A DNA stretch of 64,000 bases from Toxotes chatareus. Its lineage: Eukaryota; Chordata; Actinopteri; Toxotidae. This document shows positions 22,490 through 35,622 of this stretch, one piece after another. Position 1 is the first letter of the stretch. Every line of letters begins with the position of its first letter. The notes under the pieces are model-generated. The model did not search any database, was not told where the DNA came from, and worked only from the letters and a program-made list of their open reading frames with translations. The DNA is taken from assembly GCA_016801885.1 (NCBI GenBank), contig CM028898.1:7026177-7090176 (forward strand), written 5' to 3'. The position numbers and the translations under genes are program-made.

Positions 22490-25400
22490 CGGCATGAAGT
22501 CTGGGACGAGTCAGAACACCAGCCCGGGGTTTGGAGCATTCCTCGCATTCCCTCCTCCCATGGCTGCCTGCCTGTATGTGTGTGTGTGTGTGGATGTGAA
22601 TGAGACAGAGAGCAAAGGAAGAATATGTGTGAAAGATGCAATTTGTTTACATGTTCATGAAAACATATACACATTATGTGTGCATGTTGTACATCCAGGC
22701 TGTAGGGTTAGTGTATCTGAGCTAGAAAAGCAAGGCAGCATCAATGCAGAATCCATCCTAAGAAAAGGCAGCCGTCATTAAATCTGAGCTGAGAGTGAGG
22801 ACAGCTAAGTCTTTGATGAAAATGCTGTCACCAAATAAACATATTTCATTGGCTCACTTATATAAGTCACTCTTGAATGATTTTGACATGCACAACCAGT
22901 TTAATATCTTGTGGAATTACTTAAAGCAGAGAAGGGTTCAGTTTCATATGTGTTACCAGTCGAGGAACAACTCTGTCCTGAATGCTAGAGCCAGAAAAGT
23001 AGATAGTAGTAAAATGTGTGTTTTTGTACCATTTTACGGTATAAAAAAAAAATTAGAAACCGACTTTTGATGGGAATGATTCTTTGAAACCCAAGCTTTA
23101 TTTAATAAGCAAACTTTCATGACAGAGAAACACCCTGATTCCTTGAAACTCACCTTCATATTGTTTCACAATCACCATGTTTTCAAGTTTCTTCTCTGTG
23201 GAGGTTTATTTTAATAAGACATGACAGATTGGCAGCAGGACAACACATGCTGGGTATAAGAGCCGGCAGAAAAAATCATTTATGCAAGAGTTAGAGCATA
23301 AGATCAGATTCAGTCGAATTCCTCTTTGAGTCTTTTTACACTCAGCATACGTTTGGGTTTTGAAGAATTCTTTGCAACAATAGTTCAAATGGAATCAACA
23401 TGAAACATGCTAACATGAACCTAGCTATTTAACATTTTGACAGTAAGCAAACCTATCCTAAAAGTCTAGTTATTTAGTTTGAATTGTAATTCTGGTTACA
23501 CCTGATTTTACAGTTTTGAAATGTTTAACTATTTCCTAGTCATTTCCCTGTAAGTTCACAAGAAAGGACAAGAATGGCACTCAGTAGAGCTCATACCTCC
23601 TCCAAGCAAACAATCCTATACATGTCTGTTTAGCTCTTATAAAATATAAGGAAAAAGGAAGTAGTCTGATAACATGAATTATTTATTTATCATGAAACAT
23701 GGTGGTCTGAATGATCTATTTATACCCAATCAAGTATTTGTTAATTACACAGCAGTTATTGAACTCGCCAAAGGTATTACATTGGATGCCTACCTGTTGA
23801 CAAATTTCACATTGTTGCTTCCTCAACTGAGCTGTTATGCATTAATTAAAACAAAATTAATTGACTATCATTGTGTGCACTGTCACTATTTTGGCCCTAT
23901 GTGACACTTGCAGTTGCCTGTATGACAAAATAATTATCATAATTTTATGAGACTTGGTCCAAGTTAATTAAGAAGAGACCTTACATTATTCCAAAGGGAA
24001 GGGAAGTAATGAGATTTTAGTCTTATGCAACCTGGTCAGAGGCTGCACAGCAGCTCTCTTTTTAAAAGCATTTTTGTGTGTGTTCAGAGGAGACGAGACC
24101 TGCCATAGACACAGACAGGTGAGCAGCCTGAAAAGACAACAAGGAAGTCTTTGCACACGGAAAACACAGATCAAAGCAGGCTGCATTTCAACAGGCTGCT
24201 GTTTGTACATAGCCCAGGTAGTTCTCTACAGATCTGTGCTCCTCTTTCTCTCTGTGTCCAAGGATTTAAGCCTTATTCAACCCAGCCACGTCAGCTCACC
24301 TGTGTGTCGTAATGTGCATGCCGTGTAAACATGCTACAGTGTCAGTGTCACCATATTGACATGTAGTAACCTTTCTTATTCGGCTGCGGAAGTTTCACAA
24401 CTTTAAGAGAGGGCCGCAGACTTTATTTTTAGCGCTTTTGATGTTGAGCTATGCTTAAAAAATAACAAGGAAGGACCCTCCTAAAATTTGTCTTCATGTA
24501 TCATACTGAAATCTATGCAGCTTCACCCAAAGGTAAAGAGTTAGTTTGCTCAAAAATAGCTCCAAAGTGGGGGAGAGGGCCACCAAAAAAGCCCTATTTC
24601 TTTCTCCCCACACAACCTTTATTTTGACAAGGCTGGGAGAATAGGGTATTTATATATGGGGCTGTGTGCTGTGGTTTCTCCACAATTACAGAGTGGCAGT
24701 GCTTAGACTGGGAGGCGTGCTGGAGGTTTATGGAGGGGGACATGAGGGAGCGGGGACATGAGGGGACCAGCCCTCCCGAGCCTCTTACAACCTGACGTAT
24801 AGACTGAAATACCACATATTTGTACAGAAACATGACTTCTGCTTCAGTACTTGTACAGTCAAGTGCACAAGCCTTGGATTTGTTAACAAACTTCTTAGAA
24901 ACTTCAAAAAAGTAGGTCTGTCAATATGGAAATGTATTTTATGCATTTAAAAGTATGAACAGAATTTTTCCAGGCTGAGCCAAACCTCCGTAGCCCCAAA
25001 CCTTTACGTTGCAATGAGGCTCAATTTCAGTGTTTAGAAGGTGGTCAGTAATGTTTTGAGTGGTTCTGGCGTGGGCTGGAGTTTCTCTTTGTAGATCTAC
25101 TGTATTATGGTTGCGATATAAACAAGGATTTTCTACCAAACGTCTTGCACAACCGCTGCAGGCCACGTAGAGGAGAACAGTGGGAGTTTGTGTTTGTTTC
25201 GTGGATGCTGTGTTGAATCTGGCATTGGCCTCTGCAGGGGTGAGCAGAGGGGGGGAAGCGGGGTTTGCGGTTGTGCCGGGGAGCCTGGAAGTCAGTCAGG
25301 GCGGTGGCTGAACCACCTTCCCTCCACAAGCCTACATCCACCCCACTCCCCAAACACACATGTACATGTGAACACACATTTTCACAGAAGCATAAGCACA

Positions 25401-28400
25401 TGTAAGTGCTTTGACACACAAACTCACAGGCTTCATTTCTTCTTTCAAGCTTGTCTGTACAGTGCACCCAGGAAGATGGCGTGCCAGGCAGGCAACAGGA
25501 AATTCAAGATGGCCTTGTTTGCTAGGATGGAACGTGATTCAGCAGCTACACACACCGGAGAGACTGGTGCCACAAGAGAGTAGAATCACTTCACACCTCT
25601 TAAACAGCAAATCAAATAGGTAGTTCTTTTAATGAGGATGTAGACTTTAGTTCTTATTTTGTTTTCCTCACCACTGAACTTCATATTGCTTCAGACTTGC
25701 TCTTGCCTGTCTATATGTCAAGCCTGGCTTTGAAATATAATACTTCTTTAGGGGGTGTGAACGTTCTCAACAACAGGCAGTCGGCTTGTTGTGTCTCTAT
25801 GCTAGAGTGACAGATACCTGAAAGTAGAAAAAAAAAACAAGTCGAGCTGGTGTTGACAGATATACTGTACTGACATACATTTCTTTCTCTGGCACAGCCA
25901 GCTCTGTGTGTGTGTGTGTTAGCTATGTGCTATGTGGTGACAGCAATTTCATCCTGTTGGTTTTTAATAATGCCAACCTGATCACCTGAATCTTCTTGTT
26001 CCTGTTTCCACGCTTGTTCTTGTTTCCTCCTACGCCCGGATTTAGTCACCATGGCGGCAAAACAAATAATTGCATTTAATGTAGCATTTCAATCACAAAC
26101 CCTTCATTTTTCACCCACATTAAAGGATATCATGGTTTCTGAGCGGAGACAATGGTGCATTAAGGTGTGTAGAAGGCACTGTGGCATTGTTTGCATTTGT
26201 GGTTGGTAGTCTTAGGGTGTATTGTGATGTACACAGTGTGGTTTCAAGCATAACTGAGAATAAATGGGAGAATTTTGTGATGTCAACGGTACGGAGAAAT
26301 GTTAGAACGCCGCTGGCTGAGCCAGTGAATAACCTACTGTAACATGAGCTGACTGTAACCATACCCGCACGCCTGGCTAAAGTTTTTCAAGGAAATATGA
26401 TTGTTGGATCAGTTTTCACTCCTTCAAGAGCACAGCTTTGACTTCAACGTCTAGCCAGACATTACAGTAGATTTTTCAGAATACGGTGCAGATGAACATT
26501 GTTTATATAATTCTCACTGGCATTTTAAATATAACATTTTTGTCATAATTATGTTACAATTATTACATATTATATAAATATAAAAAATCCCAATTAAATG
26601 TTCACTCATTCACTCTTCAGTCTGCAAAGAAACGATACCTGTCAAATAAATATAAGAGTAAAATGTGTAGTTGTTTTCTCTCTGAAACATAGTGGAGTAA
26701 TTGTACTTAAATACAGTACTTGAGTAACTTTTTGTTATTTTTCCCTGCTGATCACTAACATGCGATAGAAATATTTCACACCAGCTTCATCAGCGGCTAC
26801 TGTAGGCCTACATGTTACCACCTCACACATTTGTCACGAGAGACAAGGGCAATGTTATTTTCTCTGGTTCTTCCTCTTCTCTCTGCACTCGTTCGCAGAT
26901 CAAATAGGAGCTGTTCCCTTCACCTGTCAGAGGAATGTGCCAACACTCCCATCCATCAGCAGCTCAACTTGAACAGGCATAACTGTGGCTCGCTGTAGGC
27001 CCCAATAGAGCCCCCAGGGCAGCAGTGCCTTGCCTGGTAAATCGGCTAGTATGCTTGTGTTACTGCTTGTGTGTGTGTGTGTGTGTGTGTTTGGTGTGCA
27101 GGTACAGATCAACACACACAGGTTTGCACTCATGCATGTTTACGAGGCTTCGACGCAGCCAGTGGGTTCTATCACGTGACCCAACATGTCTTACCCTGCT
27201 CAGCGGCCTATATGATGTCTGCGGTTTAGACAGGGCGTTCCAGCGTGTTCACCACCGACCTTGGAGAAAGAGGGGGATTTAGCATGTGTCAACAGGCATA
27301 CCTGTAACCTGGGAGATGCTGCCTGCAGGCACCTAGTGATTTTCTCATGATTGTGATGGCGAGACGCAGACGATAGGGCTTGCAAAAGTAGACTCCTCAG
27401 CAGGACTGAGGTGGCTTAGTGTGGCGTCAGACACACACACCACTACATTCCATTGGGATGCTCTTTATGCAAAGGGAGGGGTGTTACACTAAGTGTGTGT
27501 GTGTGTGCGCCCGTGCATGTGTGTGCTTATATGCCTGTTTGTGTGACTCTATCACAATTACTGTTTGTGTTTGTGGCCACTGAGGGCCAATGTCATGGTA
27601 GACATGGTAGTTGGACCTGTGCTCAACAGAACACAGGTCCAACCCTGAGAACCTGAGGAACCTGAGTAGACGTCAGGGGACTAACGGAGTCTAAGGGGCT
27701 TAGGCCTGGCCCGACACAAACACTTACCTACTGTGTCTGCTGTCTCCGTCACTGTGTACTGGAAAACAAGAGCTTTGGTGGAGACACTGGATCCAAGAGG
27801 TCCCCCTGGGCTGCTACCCAGGCTTGAGCTTTTTGTCACATATCTCGTGTTTGTTTTCGGTTTTGGTAATGTTGAAACGATACTGTATCACTCACAATAT
27901 TCCTCTTGTATTTTTTCCTCTCCCATGTCATCCTCCAGTCTTTTCTCTGAAGTGGTTCCCAACCCCAAGCAACAACAAGGTGGCCCGAAATGTGAGGTAA
28001 AGGTTGTACGAGAGGTATTAATCTCTCTCTGTCAGTCTGGAGACAATAGAAGGGCCTCCTGATAAAAGAAAAGCCTCGCGTGCGAGTATACGGGGGGTCT
28101 TTAAGTGACGACTGTCATTGCATGACAAACAAAAGGAAGTGATTGCCATCAGCTGTCACGAGGCAAAAGATGAAACGCTTACTCGAGACAGATGAAGAGA
28201 GTAACTCCTACTGCTGCTTCTCTAGCACCGCCACACCTAAACACCCAAGCGCTCTGTTTGATCTCAGTTGTCACTGTTGCCTTTGTGAGCTCAAGTGACA
28301 ACAGAGAGGCGCTAGCACATTTTCTTTGTAAGCCATGAGGTGTCTGTGCATGCATGTGCATATTTCTGTGCCTGTTGCAGGTATACACGCTTAATGTACG

Positions 28401-30649
28401 CCGCTTTATGTGTGTGTTTTGTCTAGTCAGTTAGCAGTTGTCCTCACATATTCACGTCCATTTGAATCATGATAGCTTTCATTATGCCCTAAGTGGCCCA
28501 CTTTCTCTTGTCAATAATTTACATACATACTCTTGTGTATTGGCTTAGGCAAAAGCCTGAGTGAGGAAAGCTAATATGATAATTAAGATAAGCCGGTTGT
28601 AGACCCTGAGGTGAGTCTTCTAGGTCGAGATGAGTAATAGTAATAGCAGGGTTCCTCCACGACCAGGGATAGTGAAGCAGGGGAATCTCTAATTGCTCTG
28701 GTTATCAAGGGAAACCTGCATTCCAGCAGGTGGTAGAGTGAACAGGTATCTGCTGAGTGTTATGACATTAACTGTGCCATTAGGTGCTCATTAGATTACA
28801 ACACAACAAACAATTGGAGCTGTGTTTCACCCAGTCATTTGCTGGAGTGAAAAGAGAGTGGTATGATATGTATGTCAGTTGATTTTAAATAAAACAATTT
28901 GAACATAGACGATCGGTTACAACCTTGGACCAACAAGTAAAAAGACTCATTAAATGTTCATTAGGGCGACATGGTTTTGGGTGTGGTGATTTGTGTGTTC
29001 TCCTTCCAACGACACTATCATCACCACCGCTGACAGAGAACAGGGTGGCACGCTGGCTCACAACCAACAAATTGACACAGTGTAATCAAATATTCACCTC
29101 AGATAAACCTAACTCATTAGGTCCACACATTGCTCAAAGGGACATTCCAATTAGAGCTTTCCCTTTGTTGTGCTGCCAGTTTGTAACTCTAGATGGACTT
29201 GACTGGTTTTTACCTTTTAGATGGAAAACAATTCAAATATGTGATTTATCCTTTCATAATAAGAATATAGAGGTGCTTTCTTTGATTAGATGACTCTGCT
29301 CAGAATACACACTCACAGCGTGCACCTCCAAGGCCAAGAGGCACTAGACTGTGGGAAGTGTCAAGGCTAATGTCGTGGTTAAGCCAGGGCCATCTCGTGT
29401 CAAGAGGTTTGGATTAGTCACACTCTGAGGTGTACCGTGTGCATTATTTATCAGCAGGCTCCCTTGTCACTTCCAGCCCACCGCCCCGCTGTCCATGCGA
29501 GCTAGGATTTATACCTCTGGTGTAGCTGGCAGGAGGAACAAGCACACATTAATTAAGGAAATGTAGACTAAGTGTAGCCAGACCGCACGCACCCACACCT
29601 ACTTAATACCGCTGTCCTGCTCTCCTGTGCCTAATTAAAATCATCACAGTAAATGTCTTACGCAGGAGGACACAGTTGATCAGTTGTCAGTTGGACAAAG
29701 TTTGAGTCATATTAGTCACTGTCACTGCGAGAGAGCAGCAGCAGGCATTAGTAGAGGCAGTGGGGAGTCACGCTCTCTTGCGTTGAAGAAGTTACAAAGT
29801 AGTGTTAGGCCAGAGGTCTTAGAGGAACTAATGGACGGAGATGAAGGAGTTTCAGAGTTGTCATGCATTATTAATTATGATCGGGTTTCCCGTGCTCTTG
29901 TATAGATACAAATGCTCCGGCACACAGGAGCGGGACCCTGGTTTCTCTTGCGCAGTGGAAAGAAAACCAACACCTGTAATCCCTACAAGGTGTCGAAGAG
30001 CGGAGGATCAGACCGCTGAGACCCGAGTGTGCTTTTGGCATGTGTGTTCTTTCACGTGCAAAGACGTGTGCTGGCTAGTGGTTATCGCATAAGGATGTTT
30101 GATAACCACCACTAAAATAAGTATTATGCACATATATTTATTTAGTATTTATTTTTTACTGTTTACAGGATCCTCATTCTGCGTTTACTGGGGGTAAAAT
30201 CTGGATGTTGGTTACAATAGAAAAATAAACACAAGGAAAGTAAAATAAAACGGATGAAATAAAATAGAACATATATACATATATACAAATATCTACAGCT
30301 TAACTTAAACCCGCAATAACCAGCCGACTGGGTGGCAATGGTGAAGAGCTGTGAACACAACGCCGACATATTATCATATTGCATCAACTTTTAACTTGAT
30401 ACGCTTAATTAGTTGGCTTAAAACTGCCCCTTTACAGATGAAGCAGATACAGAGCAACATTAGCATTCATTTGAAGTCGTGTTTCTGGCCACCTTCTTTT
30501 AGCTCTACTCTGCTGTCCATTAACTCCTGACAGAAAACACCTGGCTCTTGAGCTGCTGAATGCTCCTCTATGTCTGCTATCTAGTGGCTAACTGTGTCTG
30601 TCTGCTGTTTGGTGCAGAGATGGTTGTGTACAGTGGGTTTTTGGGTTTT
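22490..30649. other. Gene-poor stretch
   Basis: No supported gene. It has short TG microsatellites (near 22578-22592, 25906-25920, 27068-27091, 27495-27508), a perfect 12-bp hairpin at 27610-27643, and stretches of moderate composition (for example 28760-28850 and 29450-29660, with CATTAGATTA and ATTAATTAAGG) that look like candidate conserved non-coding DNA. Without alignment this cannot be decided. Confidence 0.45.
27610..27643. repeat. Perfect 12-bp hairpin
   Basis: GTTGGACCTGTG (27610-27621) and CACAGGTCCAAC (27632-27643) are exact reverse complements around a 10-nt loop. Confidence 0.85.
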
Positions 30650-30665
30650 TAACCCTAACCCTAAC
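30650..30665 (-). repeat. Short interstitial telomere-like repeat
   Basis: TAACCCTAACCCTAAC is about 2.5 units of the vertebrate telomere repeat (TTAGGG on the minus strand), preceded by GGGTTTTTGGGTTTTT. Confidence 0.6.
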
Positions 30666-31382
30666 AGTAAAAACTGCAGTCAGGTGATAATTCTCGTCAG
30701 TTTCCTCACTTTGAGCGACCGCTTTTCACATTACTCAGTCATTTGATCTGTTGGTATTATGAAAATATTAAGCAGTGCCGTGTTAAGAACATTTGAATGT
30801 AATATATATGATGTACTGTCAAGTGCTTTATTTCACGATTTTAAAAAAATCATGCACTTGTGTGTTTGCATGTTTATACAAATTAATGATCATGGTGGGG
30901 GGAGCAGCAGCTTTATTGCCATCCAGTCTGAATTATTCAGCCACCTTTACCTATAGTATCTCAGATCTCCAGGAGGTGGTTGCCCCCCCCCCCCCCTCAT
31001 CTCCTGTTTCCTCCCCATCACTAATTACATCTACATTCTGACAGCCCGCCCGTCTTCTCAGGAGAGCCACTAATGAAGTGCTCTCTATTAGGATAATAGC
31101 AGAAGGCCATGAACTAAAAGACTCTGGGGACAGAAACACTTTATGCCTTCCCAAATGACTTTCATGTCTAACCTAGTTTACATGCCTGTCCGTAGGTGAA
31201 AATTGCCATTGATACAACCCCTATTATTATCTGTCTATACAGTAACATCTGAAGAAACGGTGATTTGCATAATCATCTCTGACATTTGACAAACTTTGCT
31301 GGAACATTTGTATTTTTTCTTGACATTAATATGAACTCATTGTCTTGCTGTGCCACTCTCTGATGCCGGTGCTTACGTCTGC
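30666..31382. other. Unannotated stretch left of the tandem duplication
   Basis: It has a poly-C run at about 30985-30998 and otherwise ordinary sequence. No gene was recognised. Confidence 0.45.
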
Positions 31383-34199
31383 TTTGTGACAGAACACAGT
31401 TAGCAAGGACACACAACCCTCCCTCTGTATTTAGGAATGAATTTAAGAGCTGTACAGGGGGAGAAGAGACAACTTTACCTCTCACTGTATTCCTTGCTTT
31501 TGGCATTTATGATTAAAGAAAAAAGAACCTGCTGATGACCAGGGAAGAAAATCAGAGTAGCCTCATCATAGAAAGTAACTCAGAATCATAAATCATATTT
31601 TAAGACATTCAGAGGTGTCCACTGCAGATTTTTCCGGCTATGTCAAGAACTTGTCTTTGTTAGCTCATAGAGTGAGGAGGGAGAGGGGGGTGGGGGTCTG
31701 GGCATACTCCCTCCAGGGTGCAATGGAAAATCCCATCCCATCCTGTCCTATGTATTTCCCTGGTAGTGAGGTCATGTTGTCTACCTAACCGCAGGCCTCA
31801 GGACTGAAGCCTGATGACAGAGTGAGTCAGACTTATTTCTCTGGGTGAGATCACTGGGTGGCAGTGTTGAGCCAGAGAGGAGGATGGATGGACGATGGAG
31901 CATGGAACAGATGAGGGGAGAACTAAATTCTGGCGTCATGCACATACAGTACAGTATGTCCACTGCAGACTGGATTAACATGTTAAACATAAACAATACA
32001 GTGCAAATTGTGCAGATTGCTGTTGCTAAGTTGTTCCGAGGATCATGTGTTACTTCCTGACCATCACCCACCTGTCAGTTTCAGGTGTAAAGGCAGCCAG
32101 TATGCAGGACGCCCCACACACCCCAACCTTTTCTGACTGAGTGACCCAATTGTTCCCTCAGGGCCCATGAGAGACTGAGGGCATTGTGTGTTGCTGCTGA
32201 ATCTGAGGGACTTACCTGTCACCAGCTATAGCCCAAAGGACTAGCCCCTGTCTCTACTTTGTTATAGGAGTGACAGGGGGACAAGAGGATACTTCCAAGA
32301 GAACCTTGTTTCAGTGATCAGATGATGATAAAGTGATCTGGTCTGGATTCACAAGTGTCGATAGTGGCTGTCAGCGCTTGTTTGATGGGTGGCTGTCCTA
32401 AAAAAAAAAAAAAAAGACCTGTGAATTGATAAATGTTAGAAAATTGAGACAAAAGAATTCTTTGCATATGGTCTTTTTGTTTGCATAGTTTTACAAAGTG
32501 CTTCATTTATTAGGGACTGATGTGCAGTGTATTGTTTTTGAAAAAAAAAAAAAAAAGTAAATTCCACATGTCTGTGTCTTTCTCCATCTGAAGTCCTGAC
32601 CCTTTGCACACTTTCTGTAAACCTCTCTGTCTCAGTCGTTCTGGAGTGGAGACATGCCCAGCTCTTCTTAATGGCCCTTTGTTCAACCTGTAGGCTTACA
32701 GGTCAGGGGTCAACTGCACCTGAGGCCGATTCCCACAAACAAAAGCTCTGTGTTTACTGGCACCAGGCCACCACTTCCCTGTCTCTTATGGGGGGCACAG
32801 AAACAACGCATGACAACATGATAGACTGGCTATAGCAAGATAATGTGAGTGAACTGGTCATTTTAAAGTGTACATGTTATGTATTTGTGTGTTGGTTAAT
32901 ATTACGACATAAAAATATAATTTACTCCTGTTTTTTTAATGAACCAGTTTTTAAAGTAATTATTGCAAACACAACAGAGAAGACGTCAGTCTCATTAACA
33001 TCTGTGTCTGTGGAAACGATAGACAAAGAATACCAGCAATGGTAAGCATCAATACTTCCCACCGCTTCCAAGACAAACATCGTGTAATGCTCTCTAACCC
33101 TGAGCATGGAAATCAACCAGGATGCAAAGCCTCAACAATTCCCTGTACTTCCTGCAGCAGAGACAGCCATTCCCAGCTCCTCTGGCACTGAGTCAAGGAC
33201 AGCAGATGGGAATCTTTAAGCTGCCACACATCCACCCACAGACCGGAGCATAAAGGGGCTGCACTGACCAGATTGAACCCTGAGATGGAATAAAAGAAAC
33301 TGTTGGGTGCTGCATAGGGACTGGGTAGTTGTGGTTAAGCAGGAGGGTGGGTTAGCTTTCAAAAGGGGGTTGTCGGGGGGTCCTACCTGTCAGGACATGA
33401 GTGAAACAGGTGAACCCCCGTCCCCAAGGCCCTGCACTCATTTGCTTGCACTCACACACTGACACACACACACACGCACACACGGGACAACCCCTCCACC
33501 TGTCACTCTGTCACTTGGACTGGGAACCAGCAGGGTGCCCCCCCCCTCCATCCATCCCACCCTCTTTCACCCTCCTCCATCTCTGTTACACCCCATCTAT
33601 CTGTCCCATCCCATTAGCCTGGGGCTACCTATACTGCACCTCTTTCCTGTCCACCTTTTAACCTCTCTGCGTAAAGTTCTTACCTGTGCTTTTTGTTACC
33701 ATTACTTTTCAACAGCTGATATAAATACAACAGCAGTTTAAATAAGGATCCAGCTCATGAAAGCCTTTACATTTGCTGTTCAAAACTGTTTTTTGTTTAG
33801 TCCGAAGAGAAGAGCCACGCAGTTAGCGTGAGCAGCGACATCTGACAAATAAAACAACTCAAACAACATTGACAAAAAATGCAAAAAAGACACCACAGCT
33901 CTGCCCACACTCTTTGATTAACAAGTGATCGCTGGGGAACTGTAGCACAGAAACACCACAACTGCTTAACACCAAAGATGGGATTAAAATGGAATTTACA
34001 CCATTACGCAATGAATAGGCTTGTGTACCTCTGACAACATGTGATCACAGCAAAGCTCTGCTTTTTCCATGTTTTCACATTGTTTTCGCCATGCAAGCAG
34101 CATGGATCTAGGGGTGTAAGATTTACTTTGTGCTGAGTCTGTCCTGTAAAAAAATTAGCCTGTTGGTCGTCTGTGTAAGCAGCTTGTTAAGACCCATAG

Positions 34200-34545
34200 T
34201 TATGTTTCATTGTTCGGTGATCTCTGGTGGCCATAGCAATTAGTACGGGTGCAAAGGAGGAAGTCAGGTGATGTAGCATAGAAAGCGGCAAAGTCCGGGT
34301 TAGGAGGAGGTTGCGGTGAACTTTCACATAGGGGATCTCTGTTTGTTTCCCATTTAAAATCAATAATCATTGTAGTTTCTTTTATCCATGACTGTTCCAC
34401 AACCTTAACTGCATGTTTATTATTGTAACCACGATGACGGCGGTCCTCTGACCCAAACCACAACCTTTTCCTAAACTTGACCAAACCATGAGCATCCCAT
34501 ATTTCTCCCAAACAACATTTTTACTACTACAGTGCAACCACAATG
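34200..34545 (-). repeat. Dispersed repeat relic inside duplication copy 1
   Basis: On the minus strand it has GGAAAAGGTTGTGGTTTGGG followed by a region near ACATCACCTGACTTCCTCC. Both phrases are typical of abundant percomorph repeats. The 103-codon open frame across it is not a host gene. The same relic recurs at about 38455-38800 in copy 2. Confidence 0.45.
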
Positions 34546-35389
34546 TTGAAGGTCCGCTACAGCTGCAGTTGTGAGAAATCCTTTCACCTTAACTTCCTCA
34601 ATGTACTCATTCTTTTATTTTAAAGATTTTTTTTGAAGGTTAACCTTTTCACAAGCTGAGTGATTTTCTTTGAGCTGATCAACCTTTTGTTGCCCTGGAT
34701 TAGTATTTGGGAAACTGAGACAGAGAAAGGACTTTTTTTGTTAGATCCTTAGGACTTTGATCTGAAATCATCTTCACTGCTATCAACTTTATTGCTTTTA
34801 ACCATAGTGACAACATCAAATGTGTTAGAAAGTCGGGTTGGTTTAAATTTCCCGCCCTGGTTTGTTACATTCGAAGAAAACTGAACAGGCTACTTGCTCC
34901 CTCCCTTAACAGAAAGTCTTCGCGGTACCTTCCAGCTGGACACTTAACCCCCAGCTGCGTCAGTGAATCTGCCGAGCAGCCAACAACAGATGACTGTGGT
35001 TATACAGGGCAGCCTGTAGGTGTGAATTTGACTTATTGTGTCAGTGTGTAGCAGCTAGAAAAGAGCATGTATGCATGGTTAAGCTTCACTAAATAAATAC
35101 TGGTTAAAATAATAAATAATGTTTTAGGAGGGAGATGACAAGCAGTGAGTCACCCTGCGCTGCACGGTCTGACTCACCTCAACTGCACCAAGAAGCAGAC
35201 AGCTGCTGAAACCTGTTGTGATGAGAACAGAGACAGACAAAATTCCTCATTTTAAGCATTTGAAACCTGACTTGCAAATACAGTCTGTGGGATTTGAGTT
35301 TCCTTTCCCTGTAATCTAGGAAGGATGGGATCAATTCTTCTTACACTCCAACCTTCACTGACACTGCATGTCCGATCTGTTACACTGTT

Positions 35390-35622
35390 GTGCTTTATCT
35401 GAACACTGTTGTTTTATGTGGACACTGTTGTTTTTCCTGACTTATTTACGGCTTATGCTGTTTTTGATGTATGCACTGCATATTTTTATTCAATATCTGG
35501 ATCTGCAGATCAGCAATTTTGCAGTTGCGGTTTTAATTTTAACTCTGTTGTTGTCCTCAGTCTGCTGTAACATGGCATTTCCCTCACGGGATCAATAATG
35601 TCTGACTATCTATCTATCTACA
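35390..35622 (+). repeat. LINE-like 3' tail with TCTA microsatellite (copy 1)
   Basis: It ends TTTCCCTCACGGGATCAATA and then (TCTA)n, the usual 3' terminus of L2/Rex-type elements in fish. The duplication junction lies 9 bp after the microsatellite. It recurs at about 39645-39878. Confidence 0.55.

Noticed and set aside
31781..32071. Minus-strand 96-codon frame, identical at 36028-36318
   Set aside because: Its identity between copies is explained by the recent tandem duplication, not selection; the protein is not recognised.
34200..34511. Minus-strand 103-codon frame
   Set aside because: It lies in a dispersed repeat, and the second copy has a 2-bp insertion that breaks the frame.
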